Below, in pieces: positions 9,467-17,536 of a stretch of 64,000 bases of DNA (position 1 is its first letter; every line of letters starts with the position of its first letter). A program made the translations under genes and the position numbers. Below the pieces are notes generated by a model. That model worked only from the letters and a program-made list of their open reading frames with translations. It did not search any database and was not told where the DNA came from. The stretch is from Massilia sp. PAMC28688 (GTDB lineage: Bacteria; Pseudomonadota; Gammaproteobacteria; Burkholderiales; Burkholderiaceae_D): contig NZ_CP080378.1 in NCBI RefSeq assembly GCF_019443445.1, positions 5,208,001 to 5,272,000 on the forward strand, read 5' to 3'.

Positions 9467-9502
9467 CGCCCCTTGTGCAGCAAGCCGCCCCTGCAAGGGG
9501 CG
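9467..9502 (-). promoter_or_regulatory. mutually exclusive hairpins in the 5' leader of the hydroxylase operon
   Basis: In the leader transcript CGCCCCTTG (9494-9502) can pair with the adjacent GGGGCG (9486-9491, 6 bp) or with CAAGGGGCG (9467-9475, perfect 9 bp). The two pairings exclude one another, as in attenuators. The element lies 62-97 bases before the start codon. The AT-rich region at 9525-9610 is the likely promoter zone, but no clear -35/-10 pair was seen. Confidence 0.35.
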
Positions 9503-9672
9503 TGAAACACCCTCGCAAAATTAGCTTCTGAACCAGTTTAATTTTTTACCAATCTTGAACAATCATAAGACATAAATCCGTACCAATGTGCAATTTTGTA
9601 AGTCTTAGCGCTGCGGTGATGCGTGGCAGCCACGGTCATACTGGTGTCACATTTTTCCCTGCCGCGGTGCCC

Positions 9673-11070
9673 TTACCTGGGCGCCGGCGCATCGGCGGAC
9701 GCGGCCAGCATCTGGTTGAGATTGACCAGGCTTTCGCGGTCCAGATTGCCGGTGACTGCTTCCAGCGCCAGGCTGCGCATGAGGACGTCGTAGCGCGCGC
9801 GGTCCAGTTCAATGCGGGTCTGGTACAGCAGCGATTGTGCGTTGAGCACATCAAGATTGGGGCGCAGGCCAGCCTTGTAGCCGCGCTGGGTGCCGGTCAG
9901 CGAACTGCTGCTCGCAGCCTCGGCCGCAGCGAGGGCCTTCAGGCGCGCCAGCGTGGTCTTCAGGCTGTAGTAGGCCCGCTCGGCGCTGGTCTGGCTGGCA
10001 CGGTTGGCCGCCTCCAGGTTGTGGCGCGCCTGGTCGGCGAGCAGGACATTCTCCTTGACCAGGTTGGAACGGGTAAAGCCGGCAAACAGGGGCAAATTGA
10101 GCTCCACGCCCAGCGACGAATTGGTGCTGCGGCCGATGAGCAGGTTGCTGACCGGACTGGTGTCGCCTCCGACCCGGTTGCGGCTGGCCGAACCCACCAG
10201 GTCCACCGTCGGCAGACCGGCAGCGCGGGCGCGCCGGGTGTCCAGCCGCGCCCGTTCCAGCGCCAGCTCGGCGCGCCGCACCACGGGATGCTGCGCGGCC
10301 TGGGCAATCCTGGCGGCCAGTTCACCGGGCGCGAGCAGCGGGGCATCGAGCTGGGCCGGGATGGGGCGCGGCGCAATGTCGGGGCGGCCTGTCAGGCGCT
10401 GGAGGGCCAGGCGCGCCACCAGCACATCGTTTTCCGCCGCCGCTTCTTCGGCTTCAGCCAGGCTGTAGCGCGCCTGCGCGTCTTCCTGGTCGGTAATGAT
10501 GGCCAGGCCCGACTTGAAACGGCGCACGGCAGCGTCGAGCTGTCCGGCAATCGAGGCCTTGCTCAGGCGCCTCGTTTCCAGCACATCCTGGGCGGCCAGG
10601 ACATCGAAATACGCTTGCGCCACGCGCAGCGTGAAGTCTTGCAGGGCAATCGTATAGTCGAGCTGGGCACTCTGTTCGCCCACCTTGGCAATTGCGATGT
10701 CGGTGCCGACCGCGACGTTGAACAGGGGCTGACGCAGGTTGACGCTGAGTGACTTGGCATCGTTGTCGGTCCGGCCGGAAAATTCGCCGTCGGCCGCATC
10801 GATCACCGAACGCAGGCGGGTGGTCGATGCACTCATGCTCACGTTGGGCAGCAAGGCGCCCTTCGCACGCGCCAGCCTCGGCGCTGCCGACCGCCACTGG
10901 GCTTCGGCTGCGAGGATCGTGGCATCGTGGCGGCGTGCCAGGTCGAACACTTGCACCAGATCCTCGGCCCACACAGGGCCGGGGATCGATACTGCCACCA
11001 GGGTGGCCAACAGGGCAGATTTGACGCGGTGCAGAGGAAAAGCAAACGGCGGTGTGTAACAAATCGTCAT
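9673..11070 (-). CDS. TolC-family outer-membrane efflux channel
   Basis: 465 residues. ATG 11070 was chosen because it opens a signal peptide ending in PGPVWA-ED (cleavage near residue 32); a GTG 15 codons upstream would spoil it. The mature protein has the internal duplication of TolC proteins: two long helical repeats, each with a strand-forming segment (SMSASTTRLRSV and VDLVGSASRNRV regions) and Ala/Leu/Gln-rich coiled-coil stretches such as LALQRLTG and ALEAVTGNLD. It would form the outer-membrane exit duct of a tripartite pump or type I secretion system. No inner-membrane pump or adaptor is adjacent. Its position upstream of, and in line with, the PKS locus suggests product export, but it has its own 267-bp downstream gap and may be independent. 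Confidence 0.9.
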   Translation of the reverse strand: MTICYTPPFAFPLHRVKSALLATLVAVSIPGPVWAEDLVQVFDLARRHDATILAAEAQWRSAAPRLARAKGALLPNVSMSASTTRLRSVIDAADGEFSGRTDNDAKSLSVNLRQPLFNVAVGTDIAIAKVGEQSAQLDYTIALQDFTLRVAQAYFDVLAAQDVLETRRLSKASIAGQLDAAVRRFKSGLAIITDQEDAQARYSLAEAEEAAAENDVLVARLALQRLTGRPDIAPRPIPAQLDAPLLAPGELAARIAQAAQHPVVRRAELALERARLDTRRARAAGLPTVDLVGSASRNRVGGDTSPVSNLLIGRSTNSSLGVELNLPLFAGFTRSNLVKENVLLADQARHNLEAANRASQTSAERAYYSLKTTLARLKALAAAEAASSSSLTGTQRGYKAGLRPNLDVLNAQSLLYQTRIELDRARYDVLMRSLALEAVTGNLDRESLVNLNQMLAASADAPAPR

Positions 11071-11562
11071 CGGGTAACCGGTCTGACCTGCCGGCACACG
11101 CCGGACCAGGTCCACGTTAATGAATCAGAAAAACAAGCCAGGGTCCGGTCAGGCTGGGTGTTTCCGGCACCGTGCTTTCACAGTGTTACGCAAGCCATAC
11201 GCCCCGCCAAATCAGCGGTTCTGCTCTTCACGAAGGATACTTGCGTTGCAAATACTGCCACCGGTGTTCAAAATACTCAAGAGAAATATCGAAATTAAAG
11301 CAACTTTGCCTACATGCATGGTTGCATGTTGCATAAGTGATTCATGTGTGATGTTGGACTTGCGGCGAGGGCCAATGCGTGGGATAAATTAACAATTTCG
11401 CCGACCACGGAAGGCGTGGTTGTTGCACGCGCGCGCCGCGCGTGCAGGAAAAAAGCAGGCGCAACTCCCCCACACCCATGCACGTGACATGGGGCATGGC
11501 GGCGGCAGGTAGCAGGCGCTTTACGGGCTCGGCCGACAAGGTCGCCGCGCCCGCGCCGATGC
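11071..11562. other. 492-bp gene-free region with two adjacent perfect hairpins
   Basis: No ORF here has a convincing start or coding pattern. The region probably carries the promoter of the TolC-type gene. At 11404-11419 ACCACG/CGTGGT forms a 6-bp stem. At 11424-11446 TGCACGCGCG and its exact reverse complement form a 10-bp stem with a 3-base loop. Neither is followed by a T-tract in either direction. At 11313-11335 the sequence alternates catgcat/ttgcat units. Confidence 0.5.
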
Positions 11563-11853
11563 TCAGGAAAGGTCGCTGACCACGCGTGCGCCAAGCAGCT
11601 TGTAGTACTGGCACCAGAACTGGGCCGATTCGCGGGCGTTTTCAAGCGAAGGCGCAGACTCGATTTCAAAGATGCTGATGGCACCACTGTCACCGGCCTG
11701 GCGGACCCATTGGGCGATGTCGCCGCGGCTGCTGTTAGTCAGGTCCGACACGATGCCGGCCTGGTCGCCAAGGGCACGCTCGGTGCAGCCAATGTAGTGG
11801 AGGTGGTCTGCGCCCATCCCCATGCCGAAAACAAGGAAATCACGATTCATCAT
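11563..11853 (-). CDS. small conserved-looking hypothetical protein
   Basis: 96 residues from ATG 11853 (ATG 11850 equally possible); the ribosome site is weak. The product is soluble, without signal or membrane segment. It begins with FLVFGMGMGADHLHYIGC and contains a predicted mixed alpha/beta body with ARESAQFWCQYYKLLGARVV near the end. I do not recognise the family. It stands alone between the TolC-type gene and tRNA-Cys. Confidence 0.6.
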   Translation of the reverse strand: MMNRDFLVFGMGMGADHLHYIGCTERALGDQAGIVSDLTNSSRGDIAQWVRQAGDSGAISIFEIESAPSLENARESAQFWCQYYKLLGARVVSDLS

Positions 11854-12029
11854 GTCGTCTGCCCGCTGAAGAACTGCGTTGTGGAAAACGGCCACGCTTG
11901 CGCACGGTCGCCAATGCGCGCCGTGCTTGCGGCGCGGTAATCATCCGACTGCCATGTTGCCAGCCACCGCAGGCCGTCGCGCGCAAGTGGCCGCTGCCGC
12001 CACGCCAGGCTGCGGCATGGGGACGAAAA

Positions 12030-12103
12030 TGGAGGCGAGGACAGGAATCGAACCTATCTGCACGGCTTTGCAGGCCGCTGCATAACCTCTTTGCTACCTC
12101 GCC
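12030..12103 (-). tRNA. tRNA-Cys (anticodon GCA)
   Basis: On the minus strand GGCGAGG pairs with CCTCGCC, the discriminator base is U as expected for cysteine, and CCA is encoded. The anticodon loop reads CTGCAAA, giving GCA. The T-arm GGTTCGATTCC is intact. It is a single-gene unit. Confidence 0.95.
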
Positions 12104-12419
12104 GGAAAACCTTGGGCGAACCCACTGCCACCGAAATCAATTTGGCAATTTTTATGTTCTGCAAAGTTGATACTAAATGACATGATTGCGATCTGTCCAG
12201 ACAATCCAAACAGAACAATAAAAAAGCGTCAAGGTGTGGCAAAGCGGCACACATAGACGGAATCTGGCTGCCACGACGCGAGCGCGGCTCATCGCTCGGC
12301 GCACTGGCCCTCGTTGCTTTCATGCTGGCGTTAAAAAGATTTTCACGGGCCTACTGAGCTGCAATATGATCACGTATGGCGACGCCAGCCCAGGCGGCGA
12401 GCACACCAGCGAGGACACG
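12104..12419. other. 316-bp intergenic region between tRNA-Cys and the L,D-transpeptidase gene
   Basis: No gene seen. The AT-rich part at 12140-12230 lies upstream of tRNA-Cys on the minus strand and upstream of the transpeptidase on the plus strand, so it probably holds divergent promoters. No consensus pair stands out. Confidence 0.4.
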
Positions 12420-12911
12420 ATGACGTATCCGGGACTTCTTTTTCTTGCACTGCTGCTCGGCACGGCGCACGCATCTTCGCCGCGCGCCACGCGCGTGATG
12501 GTCGACAAATCCGATCGCTTGATGCAGGTCTTCGCGGGCGATAAAGTCATTGCGACCTACGCCATCGGACTGGGAACGGCGCCCGTGGGCCACAAGTTGC
12601 GCGAGGGCGACCGCCGCACGCCGGAGGGACGTTACCGGCTCGATTTCAAAAAGCGCGACAGCACGTTTTTCAGGGCCATTCATATTTCGTACCCCAACGC
12701 TGCAGACCGCGCGCGGGCACGCGAGGCTGGCGTGAGCCCGGGCGGCGACATCATGATTCATGGCGAGTCAAACGACCCCGCGCAGCGCGAGGCGATCCGG
12801 CGCCGGCCCTCGCGCGACTACACTTATGGATGCATTGCCTTGTCCAATGCAGACATGCAGCGCTTCTGGGATCAGGTAAGCGTGCCTATTCCGATTGACA
12901 TCGTTCCCTGA
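12420..12911 (+). CDS. periplasmic L,D-transpeptidase (YkuD domain, YafK-like)
   Basis: 163 residues from ATG 12420 with GAGG six bases upstream. A signal peptide (GLLFLALLLGTAHAS) is followed at once by a YkuD domain: VMVDKSDRLMQVFAG opens it and the catalytic signature is IMIHGES followed by YTYGCIALSN, with Cys as nucleophile. These enzymes make L,D-crosslinks in peptidoglycan or attach or release proteins and D-amino acids at the meso-diaminopimelate. The protein is short, a YkuD domain with no peptidoglycan-binding module, like YafK/ErfK-type proteins. It is followed on the same strand by a nuclease gene with a 116-bp gap. Confidence 0.88.
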   Translation: MTYPGLLFLALLLGTAHASSPRATRVMVDKSDRLMQVFAGDKVIATYAIGLGTAPVGHKLREGDRRTPEGRYRLDFKKRDSTFFRAIHISYPNAADRARAREAGVSPGGDIMIHGESNDPAQREAIRRRPSRDYTYGCIALSNADMQRFWDQVSVPIPIDIVP

Positions 12912-13027
12912 TGCCCGGTCGCGCCATGTTTGGGCGTGCCCAAGCCAATGGCGGCCCGATTGACTATGATGCGATAGACGCACGCAGCATATTCCCGTTG
13001 GTCAGCCGTGCGCCGAATGGAGGTCTC

Positions 13028-13882
13028 ATGCGAAGCAAACCAGCCTGCCCGGCTTTCACCGATGGTGGCGTGCGCGCTCACCTGGGGTTCTTGTGCGCCC
13101 TGCTCTTGGGCGGTGCAGCACTCACCTGCAAGGCGGCCGAGGGCGTGCCTGCTGCCCTGGACAGATCTACGCCACCGGCGGTCCATGCAGCGATCGGCCC
13201 CGTGCAGATTGTCTGCCCCGCACCGCAAAAGCGCTTTCCCCAATACGACCGCGAAGCGCGCGCTGCGTTCTGGGACTTGTACCGGGCCGGCGGCGTCACT
13301 GTCTATTGCGCGGCCACGTTTAAAGCGGGGAAGCGCCGCACTGCAGCGAGCGCACTGCCGATCAATATCGAACACGTCGTGCCGCAGTCGCAGTTAAAGC
13401 GCATTCGCGGCGCGGCCGCCGATCCTCACAATATGTGGCCATCCATTGAAGAGGTTAATTCGGCCCGCCAGAACTGGCGCCTGGTCAATGACATCCCTGG
13501 CGAAACCCTGTTCTTCAAGAGGCGCCGCGAGCCGGAACTGGCGCAATGCGATTTCGAGGTCCTCGAAACGGGCAAGCTCGCCGTGGTGGAACCGGCGCCC
13601 CCTGCCCGCGGCAAGCTGGCCCGCGCGGTGCTGCACATGTACGTGGCATATCCGCAGCTGCGCATTGGCGCAGCCGACATCAGGCAGATGCTCGAGTGGC
13701 ACGCCATGGTACCGGTCAGCGACGAGGAACGCCGGCGCAATGACGACATTGCAGCACTGACGGGCGTACGCAACGCCTTTGTCGATGCGCCCGACGAGGC
13801 AAGCCGGATCGTTACGCAGTGCCGCGCTACCCCCGGGCGCCTGGTGCAGGCACGGGTGGGACGTGAGGCAGGCAGGAAGTGA
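13028..13882 (+). CDS. secreted endonuclease I family nuclease (EndA/Dns type)
   Basis: 284 residues from ATG 13028, which has GGAGG four bases upstream and opens a signal peptide (LGFLCALLLGGAALTCKA). The family core is present: INIEHVVPQS holds the His of the His-Me-type metal site and DPHNMWPS the second metal-binding segment. Cysteines at VYCAATF and LAQCDFE may form the disulphide typical of Dns enzymes. Periplasmic or extracellular endonuclease I enzymes degrade double-stranded DNA non-specifically for nutrient use or biofilm remodelling. A terminator-like hairpin follows. Confidence 0.9.
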   Translation: MRSKPACPAFTDGGVRAHLGFLCALLLGGAALTCKAAEGVPAALDRSTPPAVHAAIGPVQIVCPAPQKRFPQYDREARAAFWDLYRAGGVTVYCAATFKAGKRRTAASALPINIEHVVPQSQLKRIRGAAADPHNMWPSIEEVNSARQNWRLVNDIPGETLFFKRRREPELAQCDFEVLETGKLAVVEPAPPARGKLARAVLHMYVAYPQLRIGAADIRQMLEWHAMVPVSDEERRRNDDIAALTGVRNAFVDAPDEASRIVTQCRATPGRLVQARVGREAGRK

Positions 13883-13888
13883 AGCCAA

Positions 13889-13916
13889 GGGCTGCAAGGC
13901 ATGCGGCAGCCCCTGG
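13889..13916 (+). terminator. probable terminator after the endonuclease gene
   Basis: GGGCTGC (13889-13895) pairs with GCAGCCC (13906-13912), followed by a short T-rich stretch ctggtctttt. It separates the convergent endonuclease and NLP genes. Confidence 0.5.
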
Positions 13917-13951
13917 TCTTTTCGTTGGCAAGCTGGGCGCCTTGCGTCGCC

Positions 13952-14914
13952 TTATTCCCGGATCTGGAGGTGGATCTGAGGGTAATTGGCCCTGAACTCC
14001 TGCGCGCGCGTCCACCAGACGTCATTGATCGTGAAACTGGTGTTCTGCCAGAAGCCATCACTGCGCGGAACCACGTTGTTGGCAACCGCGGCGATCTCCT
14101 GGTCGTTGCGCGTCTTGAAGGTCGCACTGCCAAAGCTCGCTGATTCCAGCGCCATCCGGTAGCTGCGGTTGGCGCCATAGCGCGCCGATTCATCCGCCTG
14201 CCACGACGCGGCCGCGCTGTAATGGCTGATGATGTCGGGCGCGTAGAATTCGCCCCAGTTCCCGAGAAACTCCACCCGGCTCTTGTCGTCCGCGCTGGCA
14301 AAGCGGAATGCATGCGTTCCCACGCCATCCTTGTGATACACGACGAGCGGGTGCGTCCCCTGCATCTGCACCTGGTTCAGCGCACGCGTGGTGTATTTGC
14401 CGTGGGCGCTGGTCGATACGTGGGTGACAAAGTCGTTGCCGCCATTGATCTTGCCGGTCCAGACGATCACGGTTTCCACATCATGCCGGTGCCCGCCCAG
14501 GAAGGACCACGGCAGCGCCTGGTCCTTTTCGAAATACAGCTCGTACAGGTGGGCGCAGCGCTCGACCCGGTTCGCCCCTTCCACCGTTTCCTTGCACACT
14601 TGGCGGTGGACGGTATTGGCGTAGGAGCGCCAGGCGGAATCCTTGCAGCCACCATGCAGGGACGAGGTTGCCTTGGTACCGGGATTCTGGCGCAGCCCTT
14701 CGTATCGATGAAACGGCGTGGCCGCATAGCAGCCGTCGGAGTCGAAATCAAACTTGGGGTGGAAGTTGCGAACTTGCCGCTCGTTGTACTTGGTGATCGA
14801 CTGGTCCCACTTTGGAAAATCATCGGCGTTGGCCAGGGCCACGGGCAGCATGGCCAGGATGCCGACGCTGGCTTGGCCAATGGAGAGCGGGAGGGAGTGG
14901 AAGAGGTTTGCCAT
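13952..14914 (-). CDS. secreted NPP1/Nep1-like (NLP) necrosis-inducing protein homologue
   Basis: 320 residues from ATG 14914, chosen because it starts a signal peptide ending ALANA (about residue 28). The diagnostic NLP region is present: LYELYFEKDQA followed by GGHRHDVETVIVW. In the family the heptapeptide is GHRHDWE; here Trp is replaced by Val, while the His, Asp and Glu that line the metal pocket are kept. Four cysteines lie in the N-terminal half (DGCYAA, GGCKDS, QVCKE, ERCAHL), which resembles type II NLPs. NLPs of plant-associated microbes bind plant sphingolipids and lyse eudicot cells; many bacterial members are not toxic. Activity here is unproven. The gene stands alone. Confidence 0.88.
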   Translation of the reverse strand: MANLFHSLPLSIGQASVGILAMLPVALANADDFPKWDQSITKYNERQVRNFHPKFDFDSDGCYAATPFHRYEGLRQNPGTKATSSLHGGCKDSAWRSYANTVHRQVCKETVEGANRVERCAHLYELYFEKDQALPWSFLGGHRHDVETVIVWTGKINGGNDFVTHVSTSAHGKYTTRALNQVQMQGTHPLVVYHKDGVGTHAFRFASADDKSRVEFLGNWGEFYAPDIISHYSAAASWQADESARYGANRSYRMALESASFGSATFKTRNDQEIAAVANNVVPRSDGFWQNTSFTINDVWWTRAQEFRANYPQIHLQIRE

Positions 14915-15075
14915 GTTCACTTTCTTGGTTGGAAAGGTCGGACGCAGCCGCAAGATCGAGGGTTGCGCTAGAGGCAATATTGTATAAGAGTTATGTGACA
15001 GTTTGTTGACCTGTTGCGGCCTGGCCGCGGTCAGGATTGCGCTACCGGACGCCGCCGGCGCCCGGCGTTATTCGA

Positions 15076-15486
15076 CTATTGCACGAAGTCGTTTTGCTGA
15101 GGATCGAAAACGATCACGCCTTCCAGCTCCTTGAGGTAATCAAGCACGTAGATCATTTGATTGGTGTACTCCTGCGTTTCGTCGCTGCCAAATACCGCGC
15201 GTATGCGCCGCCGGATCCGGGATACATCGTGTCCGGAGTCGGCGCCGGTCCGCCTTTGAATTTCGATCGAATCATTGATGACCTCCTCGCCCTCCTCGTA
15301 GCTGATTCTCACCAGCCAGTCATCCCAGCGCAGGGCCAGCGATTTGTCCGATGCAAACGGCAACTGCTCGAATGTCAGGGAAAACCCTTCTTCATCACGG
15401 AAATGACGCTTCAGGTCTTCCGCCAGGGTGTCATTGGACATTGGCGGAGCATTGTCCTGCATTAAGGCATACACGGTAAATGTCAT
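15076..15486 (-). CDS. putative immunity protein for the PAAR-nuclease toxin
   Basis: 136 residues from ATG 15486, whose ATGA overlaps the toxin stop by 4 bp; a GTG 12 bases upstream is possible. The protein is small, acidic and soluble, with no signal peptide. It contains a tail YLKELEGVIVFDPQQND and the charged centre DDWLVRISYEEGEEV. I do not recognise a named immunity family. Its role is inferred from position: one small gene tightly coupled behind a nuclease-type polymorphic toxin is the usual immunity arrangement. Confidence 0.75.
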   Translation of the reverse strand: MTFTVYALMQDNAPPMSNDTLAEDLKRHFRDEEGFSLTFEQLPFASDKSLALRWDDWLVRISYEEGEEVINDSIEIQRRTGADSGHDVSRIRRRIRAVFGSDETQEYTNQMIYVLDYLKELEGVIVFDPQQNDFVQ

Positions 15487-16838
15487 GGTTTTTTCCACGG
15501 GCCCGAGGTCCCGATATCAATAGTGGTAAATTGTCGCGTCACGGGATCATAGCGCATGACCCTGCCCCCGGTTTGACGGATGTTGTTGAGCAAAGGTTCG
15601 CTGATGGTCTGGGTGCGAGGCCCAATGATCGAATTGAACGGGAGATTGTTTTCCACCGCATATCGGTGGAATGCCCGCAGCTGCGGGCTGTTGCTGAGAT
15701 CGACCACGTTCTTGACGTCGGTGACCCCATATTTGGGCCCGACCGGCAGGTCCGGCACAAAGCCTTCAATCGACGTCGGTTTCGATCCCGCGCCCAGCGG
15801 TGCCCCAAGGTCTGCCCGCACGCTTTGCTCAAAGCCATTGCCGCGCGAATTGTTGGCCCAGACGCGCTGCGCCGCGGCATACCATTGGTCCGGCGGCAGC
15901 TTCTTGGCCGACGGCCCGTTCAGGTAGCGGTCGTAGCGCGCCTGGTGTTCGCGCGGAATGTTGCCATACTTGGGGTCGCGTCCGCCCACCGGTACGCGCG
16001 GCGGCGTGTCCGCCGTTGCAGGCGGCTTGAGCCTCACGCGCAGATTGCCGCCGTTGGCACCCAGGGCGCCTGGTATCGGTGTCACTTCCACCCTCCTGGC
16101 CAGACTCACCACCCGCGGCGCGGCCTTGGCTCCCAGCAGGCCGCCAATCACGCTGCCGAGGATGCCGGACGCGATCTGGCCATCGCTGCCTTCCCCGAAC
16201 AGTTTTCCGCCAGCCCATGAGCCGGCGTAGCCGCCGCCGAATCCCCCGGCCAGGCCAATTACGGCAATGGCCGGACCGGCCAGCACCACCGCGGACCCCA
16301 GGCCTACCACCAGGATGGTGTTGTGCACCCAGCCCGGCACCAGGTCTTCCGGATGGATGTCGTCGGTCTGCACGGTGCCGCCGCCAATGAATACGTTCGA
16401 TGAGCCTTGCGTGAGGTCGGCGCCGCAACCGGTCTTGTCTTCCACCCGCGCCGCCGGGGCCCCGTTGATATAGACCGTTTCGCTGCCGGTGGCAATCGGG
16501 GCGGCGCCGGAATGCTTGTCGCACGCTACCTTGTCGAAGTGGGCACGCGCGGCGGCAAGGCCATTGGTGAAGACGTTGCCCGAGCAGGCGCCGGCGATGT
16601 GGCCGGTGACTTCCTTGTTGACCATGCTTAGGCCGCTGAGCGCTTCGCCCAGTCCGGCGCCCATGGCCGCGCCAGCGCCTACCATGGCGACCGCAGCCAG
16701 GCCGCCCGTGCCGACCACGGCGATTGATACCGCGGCAATGGCTGCGCCGGCAAGCACACCTACCAGCAGGCCGGTGAGCAGCCCTTTCATGGCCGGGGTG
16801 TGGCCGATTGGGTCGTTGATGCGGACTGCAGCTGCCAT
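15483..16838 (-). CDS. type VI secretion PAAR-domain effector with C-terminal restriction-endonuclease-like toxin domain
   Basis: 451 residues. The N-terminus has a short PAAR opening (AAAVRINDPIGHTPAM) interrupted by hydrophobic helices (about 18-70), then the rest of the PAAR repeat (VACDKHSGAAPIATGS, YINGAPAARVEDKTGC, GSSNVFIGG), then two more hydrophobic segments (about 170-215). This resembles PAAR effectors with built-in membrane-translocation helices that sit on the VgrG spike. The C-terminal about 130 residues carry a PD-(D/E)XK-like pattern: GFEQSVRADLG, FVPD, then VTDVKN, and a tail with PRTQTISEPLL resembling Tox-REase-type domains. I infer a DNase delivered to rival bacteria. No other T6SS gene is in the window, so it is an orphan effector island. 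Confidence 0.85.
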   Translation of the reverse strand: MAAAVRINDPIGHTPAMKGLLTGLLVGVLAGAAIAAVSIAVVGTGGLAAVAMVGAGAAMGAGLGEALSGLSMVNKEVTGHIAGACSGNVFTNGLAAARAHFDKVACDKHSGAAPIATGSETVYINGAPAARVEDKTGCGADLTQGSSNVFIGGGTVQTDDIHPEDLVPGWVHNTILVVGLGSAVVLAGPAIAVIGLAGGFGGGYAGSWAGGKLFGEGSDGQIASGILGSVIGGLLGAKAAPRVVSLARRVEVTPIPGALGANGGNLRVRLKPPATADTPPRVPVGGRDPKYGNIPREHQARYDRYLNGPSAKKLPPDQWYAAAQRVWANNSRGNGFEQSVRADLGAPLGAGSKPTSIEGFVPDLPVGPKYGVTDVKNVVDLSNSPQLRAFHRYAVENNLPFNSIIGPRTQTISEPLLNNIRQTGGRVMRYDPVTRQFTTIDIGTSGPWKKP

Positions 16839-17147
16839 GCTTAGGCTTGCTCCAGGTGGCTCATCGGGCGCTGGCGGTGGGGAGGTTGTTGGTGTACGGC
16901 GGGCTGGGAATTAGGATGGATTGGAGGCATCTGTTATGGCTTCCGCTGCGGGTTTGTTTGCATGCCGTGTGGTGCGCCGTGGACTTTCCAATATTCCGGC
17001 GCTGTCATTCTGGCATGGTTGACATTTAGAACTTGGTTGATGATAACACATGGATTTTTTGTGTGGGTGGAGGGTGTTTATAGCCCTATGTCTAGAGCCC
17101 TATGGTTTGAGGATGTTGTTAGCGCGAAATTTCGGGGAGGCAACGGC

Positions 17148-17263
17148 GGCCTCCTCCGGAGGCCGAGGAGAGGGAGGCGGAGATGCGGCGCCTCAGGCGC
17201 CCCGCCGCGAAGCGGCGGAAGATGGGCGATTCGGAGAGGGTTGCCCCGGCACGGGGCAACCCT
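17148..17263. ncRNA. candidate structured RNA or REP-like element with four perfect hairpins
   Basis: Four exact inverted repeats occur in succession: 17148-17164 (GGCCTCC, 7 bp), 17187-17201 (GGCGCC, 6 bp), 17202-17218 (CCGCCGC, 7 bp), 17237-17263 (AGGGTTGCCCCG, 12 bp, 3-base loop). The terminator hairpin at 17313-17330 follows. With the promoter-like pair at 17019-17047 this could be a plus-strand small RNA of about 280 nt, or an intergenic palindromic repeat family member. No known RNA family is recognised. Confidence 0.35.
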
Positions 17264-17303
17264 TCGAATCGACGCACGGGGCACCCGCCACTCCGTCCAG
17301 ACC

Positions 17304-17337
17304 AAAAAAAAAGACACCCGCAGGGGTGTCTTTTTTT
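17304..17337. terminator. bidirectional rho-independent terminator
   Basis: GACACCC and GGGTGTC form a 7-bp stem with a 4-base loop, flanked by a run of nine A on one side and seven T on the other, so it works in both directions. On minus it ends tRNA-Ser (8 bp downstream); on plus it would end any transcript of the structured segment. Confidence 0.88.
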
Positions 17338-17344
17338 CTGGTTC

Positions 17345-17438
17345 TGGCGGAGATGGTGAGATTCGAACTCACGATACAGGTTTAAGCCCGTATGCTTCCT
17401 TAGCAGGGAAGTGCCTTCGGCCACTCGGCCACATCTCC
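17345..17438 (-). tRNA. tRNA-Ser (anticodon GCU)
   Basis: 94 nt on the minus strand, with acceptor GGAGATG/CATCTCC, discriminator G and encoded CCA. The anticodon loop CTGCTAA gives GCU. A long variable arm typical of class II tRNAs is present. It lies directly after lysC. Confidence 0.95.
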
Positions 17439-17536
17439 TTTCTTACCCAGCAAACTTCGCTAGATCAGAAGACCGCAATGTTACCGGCTACACCGCCTCG
17501 CGGTCAATGGAACACACGGCTTTTTTGCAAAAAAAA

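Larger units (their letters stand above)
16839..17344. other. 506-bp gene-free region between toxin gene and tRNA-Ser
   Basis: ORFs here run into tRNA-Ser or are low complexity, so none is accepted. The toxin promoter should lie at 16840-16950 on minus. A plus-strand TTGACA (17019-17024) and GATAAC (17042-17047) with 17-bp spacing precede the structured segment described separately. Confidence 0.55.

Noticed and set aside
11120..11392. 90-codon ORF in the region upstream of the TolC-type gene
   Set aside because: No ribosome site and no recognisable domain, and it lies where the promoter of the divergent gene is expected.
17050..17385. 111-codon plus-strand ORF near tRNA-Ser
   Set aside because: It reads through four hairpins, a terminator and into the tRNA gene, and its product is low complexity.
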